From Phenylobacterium sp. (GTDB lineage: Bacteria > Pseudomonadota > Alphaproteobacteria > Caulobacterales > Caulobacteraceae), in contig SSMU01000004.1 in NCBI GenBank assembly GCA_004799545.1, forward strand, positions 78,621-142,620: a DNA stretch of 64,000 nt. Reading direction: 5' to 3'. This document shows positions 39,370 through 48,712 of this stretch, in pieces (the first letter of the stretch is position 1; every line of letters begins with the position of its first letter). The notes beneath the pieces are model-generated. The model saw only the letters and a program-made list of their open reading frames with translations. It was not told the DNA's origin and searched no databases. Made by a program: the position numbers and the translations under genes.

Positions 39370-40479
39370 ATGGAGTTCGACTTCGACGCAGTGGTGGTGG
39401 GCGCGGGCGCCGTGGGTCTGGCCAGCGGCTACGCCCTGGCGCAGCGCGGCCTGACGGTCGCCGTGCTCGAACAGGAAAAGGCCATCGGCCAGGGCGTCTC
39501 CTCGCGCAATTCCGAGGTCGTCCACGGCGGCCTCTACTATCCCACCGGCTCGCTGAAGGCGCGGCTCTGCGTGCAGGGCCGCCGGCGGCTCTACGCCTTC
39601 CTGGACGCGCACCATGTCGCCTACGACCGCTGCGGCAAGCTGGTGGTGGCGACCGCGCCCGATGAGGTCGAGCGGCTGGAGGCGATCCTGGTCCAGGCTC
39701 AGGCCAACGACGTCGAGGGCATGGCGCGGCTGACCAGGGCGGCTGCCCTAGAGCTCGAGCCGGACCTGAAGTGCGAGGCGGCGCTGCTGTCGCCGCAAAG
39801 TGGTGTCTTCGACAGCCACGGCTACATGCTGGCCCTGCGGGGCGAGATCGAAGCCGCTGGCGGGGCCGTCGTGGTCGCCACGCCCTTCGTGGCGGCGGTC
39901 CCGCTGGAGGGGGGCGGCTTCGAGGTGCGGGCCGGGGGCGAGGAGCCGGCGACGCTTACCTGCCGCTACCTGGTGACCGCGCCGGGTCTGTCGGCGCAGG
40001 CTGTTGCGGCCAAGATCGAGGGCTTCCCGGCCGACCAGATTCCCGCCGGCCACTACGGCAAGGGCCGCTACTTCCGCCTGCAGGGAAAGGCGCCTTTCTC
40101 GCACCTGATCTATCCACCGCCGATCCACGGGGCGCTCGGCACCCACTACCGCCGCGACCTGGGCGGCCAGGCGGTGTTCGGGCCGGATCTGATCTATGTG
40201 GACACCTTGGACTACAGCGTCGATCCGGCCGCCGCCGAGGCCTTCGCCCAATACATCCGCAAGTTCTGGCCGGGCTTGCCGGAGGGGGCCTTGAGCCCCG
40301 ACTACGCCGGCATCCGGCCCAAGCTGCACGGCCCCGGCGAGCCGCAGCCGGACTTCCGGATCGACGGCCACGACGTGCACGGGATCGCGGGCCTGGTCGC
40401 CCTGTTCGGCATCGAGAGCCCGGGCCTCACCTCATCGCTGGCGATCGGCGAGGAGGCCGCAGCGCGCCTCGGCCTCTAG
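39370..40479 (+). CDS. FAD-dependent oxidoreductase, L-2-hydroxyglutarate-oxidase-like
   Basis: A 369-residue DAO-fold flavoenzyme. FAD-binding VVVGAGAVGLASGYALAQRG at the N-terminus, SSRNSEVVHGGLYYPTGSLKARLC (the LhgO/L2HGDH signature), and a C-terminal IESPGLTSSLAIGE. Relatives oxidise L-2-hydroxyglutarate or similar hydroxyacids. Divergent from the serine hydrolase. Confidence 0.93.
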   Translation: MEFDFDAVVVGAGAVGLASGYALAQRGLTVAVLEQEKAIGQGVSSRNSEVVHGGLYYPTGSLKARLCVQGRRRLYAFLDAHHVAYDRCGKLVVATAPDEVERLEAILVQAQANDVEGMARLTRAAALELEPDLKCEAALLSPQSGVFDSHGYMLALRGEIEAAGGAVVVATPFVAAVPLEGGGFEVRAGGEEPATLTCRYLVTAPGLSAQAVAAKIEGFPADQIPAGHYGKGRYFRLQGKAPFSHLIYPPPIHGALGTHYRRDLGGQAVFGPDLIYVDTLDYSVDPAAAEAFAQYIRKFWPGLPEGALSPDYAGIRPKLHGPGEPQPDFRIDGHDVHGIAGLVALFGIESPGLTSSLAIGEEAAARLGL

Positions 40480-40541
40480 CTCGGCCTTGCCTCGCAGGGC
40501 CCGGCTGCGCCAGATGGCGCGATCGAGGTGCGGGGGTTGCG

Positions 40542-42542
40542 ATGGCGTTGCGTGGGTTGATGATCCTGGCTGTGGCGGCGCTCGTCGCAGCGCCGCTGGC
40601 GGCGGGCCAGGCGCAGGCCGCCCCGCCGACGGCGCCCAACGCCAACGACGCCCCGGCCAATCCCTATGAGCCGCTGAAGACCTTCGCGCCACTGACCCTG
40701 CCGATCCCGGCGAGCCGGGTGCGCACCGGCGCCGGGACGCCCGGCCCCGACTACTGGCAAAACCGCGCCGACTACCGCATCGACGCCCACCTCGATCCGG
40801 CGACCAAGACGCTCTCCGGCGAAGAGGTGATCACCTACACCAACAACAGTCCCGACGTGCTCGACCTGCTCTGGCTGCAGCTCGACCAGAACATCTACCG
40901 CCCCGACAGCCGCGGTGCAGCCATGGGCGGCGGCCGCCCGCGGCAGATGTCCACCGACGGCTATGCGATCGAGGCCGTGCAGGTCGAGCAGGGCGGCCGG
41001 CTGGTCGACGCCGACCACCTGATCAGCGACACCCGCATGCGGGTCCTGCTGCCGCAGCCCCTGGCGCACGGGGGCCAGCTGAAGCTGCACGTCCGCTACC
41101 GGTTCACCATCCCCGGCCTGTTCGGGGGCCGGATGGCATGGGGGCCCAGCAAGGGCGGCGACATCTACGACCTCGCCCAGTGGTATCCGCGCATGCAGGT
41201 CTATGACGACCTGCGCGGCTGGGACACGCTCCCCTACCTGGCCAACGAGTTCTACCTGGAATACGGCGACATCGACTACGCGGTGACCGTCCCGGCCGAC
41301 ATGATCGTCGCCGGCTCCGGCGCCCTGGCGAATCCGCAGGAGGTGCTCAGCCCCGAGCAGCGCGCGCGCCTCGACCGCGCCCGGGCCAGCGACCGCACGG
41401 TGATGATCCGCACGCCCGAGGAGGTGCCGCCGGCCGCCCAGCCGTTGGCCAGCGCCACCAAGACCTGGCGCTTCCACATGGACCATACCCGCGATGTGGC
41501 CTTCTCCGCCTCGCGGGCCTTCGTCTGGGACGCCGCGCGGATCAACCTGCCCGGCGGCCAGACCGCGCTGGCCCAATCGGTCTATCCGCCGGAGAGCGCC
41601 GGCGACGCCGCCTGGGGCCGCTCCACCGAGGACCTGAAGGACGCCGTCGAGCACTTCTCGGCCCGCTGGTATCCCTATCCCTGGCCCAATGCGGTCAACG
41701 TCGCCGGCCCAGCCTCGGGGATGGAATATCCGGGCCTGCTGTTCGACGGGATCACCGACAAGGGCAAGGTGCTGTTCTGGATCACCGCCCACGAGATCGG
41801 CCACACCTGGTTCCCGATGGTGGTCGGCTTCGACGAGCGGCGCGACGCCTGGATGGATGAGGGCTTCAACACCTTCATCGACGTCTACGAGTCCGACGAC
41901 TTCCAGAAGGGCGTCTATGGGCCGAAACGGGATTCCGAATATGCGCCGGGCAAGGAGCCGCCGGGCGACCAGATCGCGGCGCTGCTGAACGACCCCGCCG
42001 CCCCGGTGATCCTCACCCGCGCCGACGCGATCCGCGAGAAGTACCGGCACCCGGTGACCTACTTCAAAGCCGCCTACGGCCTGACCCTGCTGCGCGAGGA
42101 TATCCTGGGCCCCGACCGCTTCGACCACGCCTTCCGCAAGTTCGTCGCCGACTGGGCCTACAAGCACCCGAAGCCCACCGACTTCTTCCGGGCGATGGAG
42201 AGCGAGGGCGGCGAGGACCTCTCCTGGTTCTGGCGCGGCTGGTACTTCAACAACTGGACCCATGACCTGGCGGTGACCGGCGTCCGCTACGTCGACGGCG
42301 ACCCGGCCAAGGGCGCCGACGTGACCGTGGAGAACCTCGGCCAGCTGGTGCTCCCAGCCACCCTGCGGATCACCTTCACTAGCGGCAAGACCGTCGAGGT
42401 CCGGGTGCCCGTCGAGACCTGGATGCAGAGCGGCAGCCACGTCTTCGCCGTCCCCGCCGGCGGCCCGGTCGCCGAGGCGACCATCGACCCCGACCACCGC
42501 CTGCCGGACCGGGACCGGTCGAACAACAGCTTCAAACCCTAG
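40542..42542 (+). CDS. exported M1 family metallopeptidase
   Basis: A 666-residue zinc aminopeptidase-like enzyme with a signal peptide (1-25, ending GQAQAA). The catalytic HEIGH is followed exactly 18 residues later by the third ligand Glu (AWMDEGFNTF). The exopeptidase-type Gly-Met-Glu motif appears as GMEYPGLL. A C-terminal beta domain ends the chain. The start is the ATG after CGGGGG; the frame reads much further upstream over the FAD gene without being real there. Confidence 0.93.
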   Translation: MALRGLMILAVAALVAAPLAAGQAQAAPPTAPNANDAPANPYEPLKTFAPLTLPIPASRVRTGAGTPGPDYWQNRADYRIDAHLDPATKTLSGEEVITYTNNSPDVLDLLWLQLDQNIYRPDSRGAAMGGGRPRQMSTDGYAIEAVQVEQGGRLVDADHLISDTRMRVLLPQPLAHGGQLKLHVRYRFTIPGLFGGRMAWGPSKGGDIYDLAQWYPRMQVYDDLRGWDTLPYLANEFYLEYGDIDYAVTVPADMIVAGSGALANPQEVLSPEQRARLDRARASDRTVMIRTPEEVPPAAQPLASATKTWRFHMDHTRDVAFSASRAFVWDAARINLPGGQTALAQSVYPPESAGDAAWGRSTEDLKDAVEHFSARWYPYPWPNAVNVAGPASGMEYPGLLFDGITDKGKVLFWITAHEIGHTWFPMVVGFDERRDAWMDEGFNTFIDVYESDDFQKGVYGPKRDSEYAPGKEPPGDQIAALLNDPAAPVILTRADAIREKYRHPVTYFKAAYGLTLLREDILGPDRFDHAFRKFVADWAYKHPKPTDFFRAMESEGGEDLSWFWRGWYFNNWTHDLAVTGVRYVDGDPAKGADVTVENLGQLVLPATLRITFTSGKTVEVRVPVETWMQSGSHVFAVPAGGPVAEATIDPDHRLPDRDRSNNSFKP

Positions 42543-42552
42543 GGCGAACCCC

Positions 42553-43503
42553 ATGAAGACCCGCATCACCGATCTGCTGGGCGTGAAGTACCCGATCGTC
42601 CAGGCGCCCATGGGCTGGATCGCTCGCTCGCAGCTGGCCAGCGCGGTTTCCAACGCCGGCGGGCTTGGGGTCATCGAGACCTCCTCCGGCCGCCTCGACG
42701 AGGTGCGGGAAGAGGTCAAGAAGATGCGCACGCTGACCGACAAGCCGTGGGGGATCAACGTCGCCCAGGCCTTCGTGCGCGATCCGGACATCGTGCAGTT
42801 CGTGGCCGACCAGGGCGTCAAGTTCGTCACCACCTCGGCGGGCGATCCGAACCGCTACTGCGAGGCGCTGAAGGCCAAGGGGCTCACCGTCTTCCATGTG
42901 GTGCCGTCGCTGGCGGCGGCGATGAAGGCGATCGAGGCGGGGGTCGACGGCCTGGTGGTGGAAGGCGGCGAGGGCGGCGGGTTCAAGAACTCACGCGAGG
43001 TGGCGACCATGGTCCTGCTGCCCCTGGTCTGTTCGAAGGTGGGTGTGCCGGTGATCGCCGCGGGCGGCATCGTCGACGGGCGGTCCATGGCCGCGGCCTT
43101 CGCGCTCGGCGCCGAGGGCGTGCAGATGGGCACCCGCATGGTCTCCGCCGCCGAGAGCCCGGTGCATCAGAACTGGAAGGACATGATCGTCGGCGCCAAG
43201 GAGACCGACACCGTCTTCCTCAACCGCTTCGGCCCCGGCCCGGCGCTCCGGGCGCTGCGCACCGAGAAGACCACCCGGTTCGAGAAGGAGCCACCCGAAA
43301 ACATCATGGGCGAGTTCGGCCATGCGCTCGATCTCTACTTCGGCGGCGACATGGAGGCTTCGATCGCCCTTTCCGGCCAAGTCGCCGGGCGCATCGATGA
43401 GGTGAAGCCGGTGGCCCAGGTTATCCGCGAGACCATCGCCGAGTTCGAGGCGGTGACCGCGGAACTGGGCGCCCGGTTCGGCACGGCCGCCGAGCCGGCC
43501 TGA
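42553..43503 (+). CDS. nitronate monooxygenase family FMN enzyme
   Basis: A 316-residue TIM-barrel flavoprotein. VKYPIVQAPMGWIA start, KFVTTSAGDPNRYC, GEGGGFKNSREVATMVLLP, and phosphate-binding AAGGIVDGRSMAAAFALGAEGVQMGTR shape are those of 2-nitropropane-dioxygenase/nitronate monooxygenase. It oxidises toxic nitronates such as propionate-3-nitronate, though many members act on other substrates. It starts ten bases after the metallopeptidase stop and is probably co-transcribed. Confidence 0.92.
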   Translation: MKTRITDLLGVKYPIVQAPMGWIARSQLASAVSNAGGLGVIETSSGRLDEVREEVKKMRTLTDKPWGINVAQAFVRDPDIVQFVADQGVKFVTTSAGDPNRYCEALKAKGLTVFHVVPSLAAAMKAIEAGVDGLVVEGGEGGGFKNSREVATMVLLPLVCSKVGVPVIAAGGIVDGRSMAAAFALGAEGVQMGTRMVSAAESPVHQNWKDMIVGAKETDTVFLNRFGPGPALRALRTEKTTRFEKEPPENIMGEFGHALDLYFGGDMEASIALSGQVAGRIDEVKPVAQVIRETIAEFEAVTAELGARFGTAAEPA

Positions 43504-43506
43504 CGC

Positions 43507-44373
43507 CTACTTCGGCAACTTCGCCAGCCAGGCCAGCACCTCGCTCTCCAACCGGATCCGGGCGTCGTCGTAGCTGTGATCGGTGGCGATGTGCACGACG
43601 GCGACCCGGCCGCCGCGCGTCTTGACGTCCATCACCAGCTTGTCGGCGTTCGCCTGCAGGCCGTCGTCGGAGGTGATGACCAGCAAGGGGTGCTTCGCAA
43701 GGCCCGGCGCCGCGGCCGCGAAGCCCTCGCCAGGCGTGAGCGTCGCCAGCTCGGCGGCCATATCCTCCGGCGTCGCGGCCAGGCTCTCGTGGTTGTCGCG
43801 GGCGAGGTCGAGGCGGACCTTTTCCGGCGCCCTCGCCGTCGTGCTCATGTCCGCCGCCGAGATCAGCGCCGCGCCGGCGACGCCTTCGTCCCGCCCGCCA
43901 GTCACCGCCGTCACCCAGCCGCCCATGCTGTGGCCCATGATTACGAGGCGCCTCGGGTCGACCCCCAGCTTCGCGCCCTGCGGCCCACGCACATAGGCCA
44001 GCACGGCGCGGGCGTCCTCGAGGTTGCCCTTGAAGCTGTAGTGGCCGGGGCTGCCCCAGCTGCCGCGATAGTTGGGCGCGACCACCGTCCAGCCGGCCCG
44101 CCGCATCGCCTGGGCCAGGTCGAGGTTCTTCTCGTTGCCCGGCAGGCCGTGGAACAGGACCACCGTCGGGTGCGGGGCGGCGCCGGCCGGCACAAGGGCG
44201 ATGGCGTTCAGCTCCCCGCCGCCCGAGGGGATGTGCAGCACGTCCATCCGCGCCGGATGGGCCGCATCGTGCGGCGGGTCGGTGAAGATCGCCGCCGGCG
44301 GCAGGGGCGCGGCCGCCGCGCCCGCGGCGGTCAGCGAGAGCGCCGCGCACGCGGCCAGCATCCATCGGTTCAT
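43507..44373 (-). CDS. exported alpha/beta hydrolase (dienelactone/S9-like)
   Basis: A 288-residue hydrolase with signal peptide (1-22, ending AGAAAAP). Oxyanion region VVLFHGLPGNEKNLDLAQAM, nucleophile elbow VIMGHSMGGWV, acid in VITSDDGLQA, and His in IATDHSYDDARI complete a visible triad. The start is the ATG behind AAGGGGG. Its 3' end is three bases from the nitronate monooxygenase stop. Confidence 0.9.
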   Translation of the reverse strand: MNRWMLAACAALSLTAAGAAAAPLPPAAIFTDPPHDAAHPARMDVLHIPSGGGELNAIALVPAGAAPHPTVVLFHGLPGNEKNLDLAQAMRRAGWTVVAPNYRGSWGSPGHYSFKGNLEDARAVLAYVRGPQGAKLGVDPRRLVIMGHSMGGWVTAVTGGRDEGVAGAALISAADMSTTARAPEKVRLDLARDNHESLAATPEDMAAELATLTPGEGFAAAAPGLAKHPLLVITSDDGLQANADKLVMDVKTRGGRVAVVHIATDHSYDDARIRLESEVLAWLAKLPK

Positions 44374-44408
44374 CGTCGCCCCCTTCAATTTACGGAGTAA
44401 ATCATCCT

Positions 44409-45662
44409 CTATTTTAGGACGATCTTCAAGATGCGGCCGTTATCGTCGTCGGTCAGCAGATAGAGCGCGCCCTCCGGCCCCACGACAACGTCCCGGATCC
44501 GCTCGCCGAGATCCTGCAGCAGCCATTCCTCGCCAACCACCCGGTCGCCCTTCAGGGTCAGCCGCGCCAGATGGGTGGAGGCGAGGCCGCCCACGAACAG
44601 GCTGCCCTTCCAGGCCGGGAACAGGGCGGCGTCATAGAAGGCCATGCCGGAGGGCGCGATCACCGGGTCCCAATAGTAGATCGGCTGCTCCATGCCGGCG
44701 TGGGCGGTGATGCCGTCGCCCACCGGCTGGCCGGAGTAGTCCTCGCCGTAGGTGATCACCGGCCAGCCATAGTTCTTGCCGGCCTGCGGGATATTGATCT
44801 CGTCGCCGCCGCGCGGGCCGTGCTCGACGGTCCAGAGACGGTGGGTCCAGGGGTTGATGGCCGCGGATTCGATGTTGCGGTGGCCCAAGGACCAGATCTC
44901 CGGCCGCGCGCCGGGCTTGCCGACGAACGGATTGTCTCGCGGGCTCGAACCGTCGGGATGGATGTGGACGACCTTGCCCAGGTCGTTGTCGAGGGTCTGG
45001 GCGCGGTGCTGGCCTTCGGGAACGAAGCGGTCGCCGACCCCCAGGAACAGGCTCCCGTCGGGCGCAAAGGTCATACGGCCGCCCATGTTGGCCTTGGAGT
45101 CCATGGCCGGCTGGGCGCGGAAGATCACCGTGACGCCGGTGAGCGCCGGCTTGCCGCCCGCCTCAGTGAGCTTGCCGCGCGCGACGCTGAGGCCCGAGAG
45201 CCCGCCGCCGCGCGGTTCCTCATAGGCCAGGTAGACCAGGCCGTTGGCGTTGAACGCCGGATCGAGGGCTAGGCCGAACAGGCCGGCCTGTTCACCCTGG
45301 ACGGTGGCCGGGACGCCACCGGCCGGCGGCGATAGCGCGCCGTCCTTGCCGACAATACGCATGCGGCCGGCCCGTTCGGTGACCAGCATCCGGCCGTCCG
45401 GCAGGAAGGCGAGGCTCCACGGGTGGTCGAGGCCCTTGGCGAAGGTGATCACCTGGAATTGGGTCGCGGTGGTCAGGGCGGGCGCTCGCGTCTGGCCGGG
45501 GAAGGCGGGATGCTGGCCCTTGGCATTGGGCGGATCTGTCTCGGCCGGGGCGTTGCTGTCGTCGGCGGCCGAGGTTGCGGGGGCCGCCGCGGCGCCGTCG
45601 GCATGGCGCGGACTGCAGGCGCTGAGCAGGAGCAGGGCGCAGACGGTCGACAGACGGCGCAT
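44409..45662 (-). CDS. lipoprotein PQQ-dependent aldose sugar dehydrogenase (YliI/GdhB-like)
   Basis: A 417-residue six-bladed propeller. A lipoprotein signal ends LLLLSACSP (lipid on the Cys). Motifs [56 protein letters not shown], and [13 protein letters not shown] are those of soluble glucose-dehydrogenase-like enzymes. It is the last gene of the glycosyltransferase-asnB operon, starting nine bases after the asnB stop. Confidence 0.92.
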   Translation of the reverse strand: MRRLSTVCALLLLSACSPRHADGAAAAPATSAADDSNAPAETDPPNAKGQHPAFPGQTRAPALTTATQFQVITFAKGLDHPWSLAFLPDGRMLVTERAGRMRIVGKDGALSPPAGGVPATVQGEQAGLFGLALDPAFNANGLVYLAYEEPRGGGLSGLSVARGKLTEAGGKPALTGVTVIFRAQPAMDSKANMGGRMTFAPDGSLFLGVGDRFVPEGQHRAQTLDNDLGKVVHIHPDGSSPRDNPFVGKPGARPEIWSLGHRNIESAAINPWTHRLWTVEHGPRGGDEINIPQAGKNYGWPVITYGEDYSGQPVGDGITAHAGMEQPIYYWDPVIAPSGMAFYDAALFPAWKGSLFVGGLASTHLARLTLKGDRVVGEEWLLQDLGERIRDVVVGPEGALYLLTDDDNGRILKIVLK

Positions 45663-45671
45663 GACGCCTCC

Positions 45672-47486
45672 TCAAAGAGGCCCGACCGCCGCCTCCAGCG
45701 CCGCCGACGGCGAGGCGCCTTCCAGGTGGATCAGCGACCAGACCGCGAAGAACAGCAGGGGCCAGCGGCCGCCCTCGGACGCGAAGACGGCCTTCACCTG
45801 CTCCGCGCTCCGTAAACGCCGGACCGCCTCGAATCCGGCGATGCGCGCCCCGATATCCTTGGCCCGCGGCGCGATCCACGCCTCCACGGGCACGGTGAAG
45901 CCCTGCTTGCGCGCCCATGGTTCGGCCGCCGGGCAGGCGCGCTCCAGCCACTTGCGCAGCAGCCATTTGCCGTAGCGGCCGCAGACCTTGAACCGGTCCG
46001 GAAGGGGGAAGGCGAAGGCCGCCACCTGCGGGTCGAGGAAGGGCGTGCGCCCCTCCAGCCCGTGGGCCATCAGGCAGCGGTCGAGCTTCAGCAGCAAGTC
46101 GTTGGGCAGCCAGGTCGCGACGTCCGCCCACTGCGCCTGCTGCAGCGGCGTCAGCCCCTTGGGCGGCTGCGCCTCGGCTCGCCAGCGGGCCAGCAGCGCC
46201 GGATCGTCAGGCCTGGGCTCGGCCGGCCGGCCGCCCAGCCAGGCGGGCCGGAGCGCGCGCCGATAGCGCCCGTAGCCGCCAAACAGCTCGTCGCCGCCTT
46301 CGCCGGTCAGCACCACGGTCAGCGTGCCCTTGGCCGCCTCGGCCAGCTTGTAGGTGGGCAGGGTGGCGTAGTCGGCGGTCGGGTCGTCCAGCGCCCAGGC
46401 GATCTCGGGCAAGGTCCGCCAAAAGTCCGCCTCGCCGAAGCTGGTCTCCCGCCAGTCGAGGTCGAGGGCGCGGGCCACCTTCTCCGCCTGCGCCCGCTCG
46501 TCCCGGGCGCCGGGCGCGTCGAAACCACAAGTGAAGGCGGTCACCGGGCGGGTGTTCAGCCGCGCCATCAGGGTGGCGATGGCGGCCGAGTCGATGCCGC
46601 CGGAGAGGAACAGGCCATAGGGCACGTCGGAGCGCTGGTGCACCCGGACGCTGTCCTCCAGCACGGCATCCAGGCGCTTGATGAGCGCGGCCTCGCTTCC
46701 CTCCCCATCATGGGGAGGGGGGACGGGGCGAAGCCCCGGACGGGTAGGGAAGTCAGGATCAAGCTGTGAGGTGGGTGTTCCGGCCCGCACTTCCCCACCC
46801 TGACCGCTGCGCGGTCTGTCCCTCCCCATGAAGGGGAGGGCAGAGCGCCGCCGGCCGGAGACGATGCGGCCGTTCCGCACCTCGACGATCTCGCCAGGGA
46901 CCAGGCGGCGCAGGCCCTGGAAGACGGTGCGTTCGCCCAGGGTGTAGTTGAAGGCCAGCAGCTCCTGCGCCGCGGCTTCGTCCAGCACCGGAGCCATCAA
47001 TCCGGCCTTGAAGAAGGCGCGCGGCTCCGAGGCGAAGGCCAGGCCGCCGTCGTGCTCCATGATGTAGAGCGGCTTGATGCCGAACGGGTCGCGGGCCAGC
47101 CAGGTCTTGCCGTCCCCGCCGATCAGGCAGAGCGCGTACATGCCGCGCAGCCGATCGAACGCCGCCTCACCCTCGCGGGCGTAGAGGTGCAGGAAGGGCT
47201 CGAAGTCGGAGCCGGTGGCGAGCTCGGGGTCGAGGTCGAACTCCTGGGCCAGCTCGAGGTAGTTGTAGATCTCGCCGTTGCCGATCACCGTGGAGCCCGC
47301 GGCGTGCAGCGGCTGCCAGCCGCCCTCGAGGTCGATGATCGAAAGGCGCGCGTGCGCCAGGGCCGCGCCGGCCACGTCCTCCAGCCGGACCCCGTCGGGG
47401 CCGCGGTGGGTCAGGGCCTCGGCCATGGCCTTGGTCACTGCCGGCGCGGTCTCGCCGCCCGCCAGGACACCCGCGATCCCGCACAT
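45672..47486 (-). CDS. asnB: glutamine-hydrolysing asparagine synthetase (with in-frame inserted repeat)
   Basis: A 604-residue AsnB. Class II amidotransferase domain with N-terminal nucleophile C2 (MCGIAGVLAG), GRLSIIDLEGG-type glutamine site (ARLSIIDLEGGWQPL) and DPFGIKPLY. The synthetase domain begins near 275 with ATP motif FLSGGIDSAAIATL and GEGGDELFGGYGRYR. Between them, about residues 215-263 are a Pro/Arg/Gly-rich insert encoded by a palindromic DNA element; homologues normally join the domains directly. All catalytic motifs remain in frame. It overlaps nothing but lies three bases after the glycosyltransferase. Confidence 0.94.
   Translation of the reverse strand: MCGIAGVLAGGETAPAVTKAMAEALTHRGPDGVRLEDVAGAALAHARLSIIDLEGGWQPLHAAGSTVIGNGEIYNYLELAQEFDLDPELATGSDFEPFLHLYAREGEAAFDRLRGMYALCLIGGDGKTWLARDPFGIKPLYIMEHDGGLAFASEPRAFFKAGLMAPVLDEAAAQELLAFNYTLGERTVFQGLRRLVPGEIVEVRNGRIVSGRRRSALPFMGRDRPRSGQGGEVRAGTPTSQLDPDFPTRPGLRPVPPPHDGEGSEAALIKRLDAVLEDSVRVHQRSDVPYGLFLSGGIDSAAIATLMARLNTRPVTAFTCGFDAPGARDERAQAEKVARALDLDWRETSFGEADFWRTLPEIAWALDDPTADYATLPTYKLAEAAKGTLTVVLTGEGGDELFGGYGRYRRALRPAWLGGRPAEPRPDDPALLARWRAEAQPPKGLTPLQQAQWADVATWLPNDLLLKLDRCLMAHGLEGRTPFLDPQVAAFAFPLPDRFKVCGRYGKWLLRKWLERACPAAEPWARKQGFTVPVEAWIAPRAKDIGARIAGFEAVRRLRSAEQVKAVFASEGGRWPLLFFAVWSLIHLEGASPSAALEAAVGPL
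46697..46840. repeat. palindromic repeat element inserted in frame in asnB
   Basis: About 144 bases bounded by two 21-base hairpins of one design: CCCTCCCC-atcat-GGGGAGGG at 46699-46719 and CCCTCCCC-atgaa-GGGGAGGG at 46820-46840. Inside lie CGGGGC-gaa-GCCCCG and GACCGC-tgc-GCGGTC hairpins. It is typical of an intergenic repeat, yet contributes roughly 48 codons without a stop. Confidence 0.8.
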
Positions 47487-47489
47487 CTC

Positions 47490-48518
47490 CTAAAGCGCTC
47501 CGTAGTCGGCGAAGAGGTCGGTCCACTGGGCGACCACGGCGGCTTCCGAGAATTCCGCCTGCACCCGCGCCAGGCCGCGCGCTGCGAAGTCGGCGCGCAG
47601 CTTGCGGGCGCCCAGCAGCGTGCGGATCGCCTCGGCCAGCGCGTCGGCGTCGTCGACCGGCGCCAGCAACCCGTCCTCCCCCGCCTTGATCAGCGCCTTG
47701 GGGCCCTGGCTTTCGGCGGCCACCACCGGCAGACCGTGCGCCCAGGCCTGGATCACCACATTGCCCAGCGGCTCGTAGCGCGAGGGGAAAACGCAGACGT
47801 CGGCGGCCCGGTAGAGGGCCGAGGGATCGGTGCGCCAACCCAGGAACCGCACCCGGTCGGCGACGCCCAGGGCCTCGGCCAGGGCCCTGAGCTTGGGCTC
47901 CTCCGGCCCGACGCCGGCGATCCACAGGAAGGCGTCCGGCAGCTGGGCGAGCGCCGCGAGGCTCACGTCGTGCGCCTTGGCCTCGTGCAGCCGGCCCATG
48001 CCGAGCAGCAGGGGCGCATCGGCCGGGGTGTCGAGGCTCGCGCGGTCGAGCGGCGGCGCGTCCGGCGGGGCGGCGGCGAAGTTGGGGATGCAGCGCACCC
48101 GGCCGGCCGGCCAACCCTGGCCCACGATCCAGTCGGCGATGTCCTCGGTGTTGGCCACCAGGGCGTCGAAGCCCTTGTAGTATTTCAGGCTGTAGTAGCC
48201 GCCGAGCCGGCCGATCCGCGCCCAGGGACCCTTGGGCGTGTGGCGCGCCGCCCGGCTCATCCAGGCCAGCGCCAGCTTCGCCTTCTGACGCCGCGCGAAG
48301 CCGGCGATGCGCGGCCCGGTCAGGAGGTCGAGCGGGCCGGAGAAGCCGAACACCTCCACGGGAACGCCGGCGCGGGCCAGGGTCGCCTCGCGCGCAGGAT
48401 GCCGGCGCACGGCCGCGGCCTGCGGCACGCCGGCGCGCGACAGCCCAAGGACAAGGTCGACGAAGTAGGTCTCCGCGCCGCCTTCGCCCGACGTGCCCAG
48501 AAGGTGAAGGACGCTCAT
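47490..48518 (-). CDS. glycosyltransferase family 4 protein
   Basis: A 342-residue GT-B enzyme. N-terminal acceptor-side loop HLLGTSGEGGAETYFVDL; C-terminal nucleotide-sugar site LGMGRLHEAKAHDVSLAAL and FPSRYEPLGNVVIQAWAHGLPVVA with the EX7E-type glutamate. It likely builds a surface polysaccharide or lipopolysaccharide. First gene of an operon with asnB and the sugar dehydrogenase. The start is the ATG at 48518; the ribosome site is weak, and an upstream in-frame extension has none. Confidence 0.92.
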   Translation of the reverse strand: MSVLHLLGTSGEGGAETYFVDLVLGLSRAGVPQAAAVRRHPAREATLARAGVPVEVFGFSGPLDLLTGPRIAGFARRQKAKLALAWMSRAARHTPKGPWARIGRLGGYYSLKYYKGFDALVANTEDIADWIVGQGWPAGRVRCIPNFAAAPPDAPPLDRASLDTPADAPLLLGMGRLHEAKAHDVSLAALAQLPDAFLWIAGVGPEEPKLRALAEALGVADRVRFLGWRTDPSALYRAADVCVFPSRYEPLGNVVIQAWAHGLPVVAAESQGPKALIKAGEDGLLAPVDDADALAEAIRTLLGARKLRADFAARGLARVQAEFSEAAVVAQWTDLFADYGAL

Positions 48519-48620
48519 GCGAAGTGCGAACCTAGCCCTTCCGGCGGCCCAGCCCAAGCCGCTTGAAGGGGCGGAGGCGAGCCCCTATAACCCGCGCCTC
48601 GCGCCTCGCGCGGAACCCGT

Positions 48621-48694
48621 GGCTGGGTAGCTCAGCTGGTTAGAGCGGTGGATTCATAACCCACAGGTCGGCGGTTCAAGCCCGCCCCCAGCTA
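48621..48694 (+). tRNA. tRNA-Met (anticodon CAT, elongator type)
   Basis: A complete cloverleaf of 74 nt. Acceptor GGCTGGG/CCCAGCT with a G1-U72 pair, D-arm GCTC/GAGC, anticodon loop TTCATAA, T-arm GGCGG/CCGCC around TTCAAGC, discriminator A. The CCA is not encoded. The last anticodon-stem pair is an A-C mismatch (31-39). The G1-U72 end argues for elongator Met rather than the initiator. Confidence 0.95.
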
Positions 48695-48712
48695 CGGTTT
48701 CGCACCCACCCG

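Noticed and set aside
40476..42833. 785-codon minus-strand frame over the M1 peptidase
   Set aside because: Antisense shadow without recognisable domains.
45672..47486. asnB as a pseudogene because of the insert
   Set aside because: The frame is continuous and all catalytic motifs are intact.
48621..48694. tRNA-Met as an integration site
   Set aside because: No integrase, flanking direct repeat or mobile cargo nearby.
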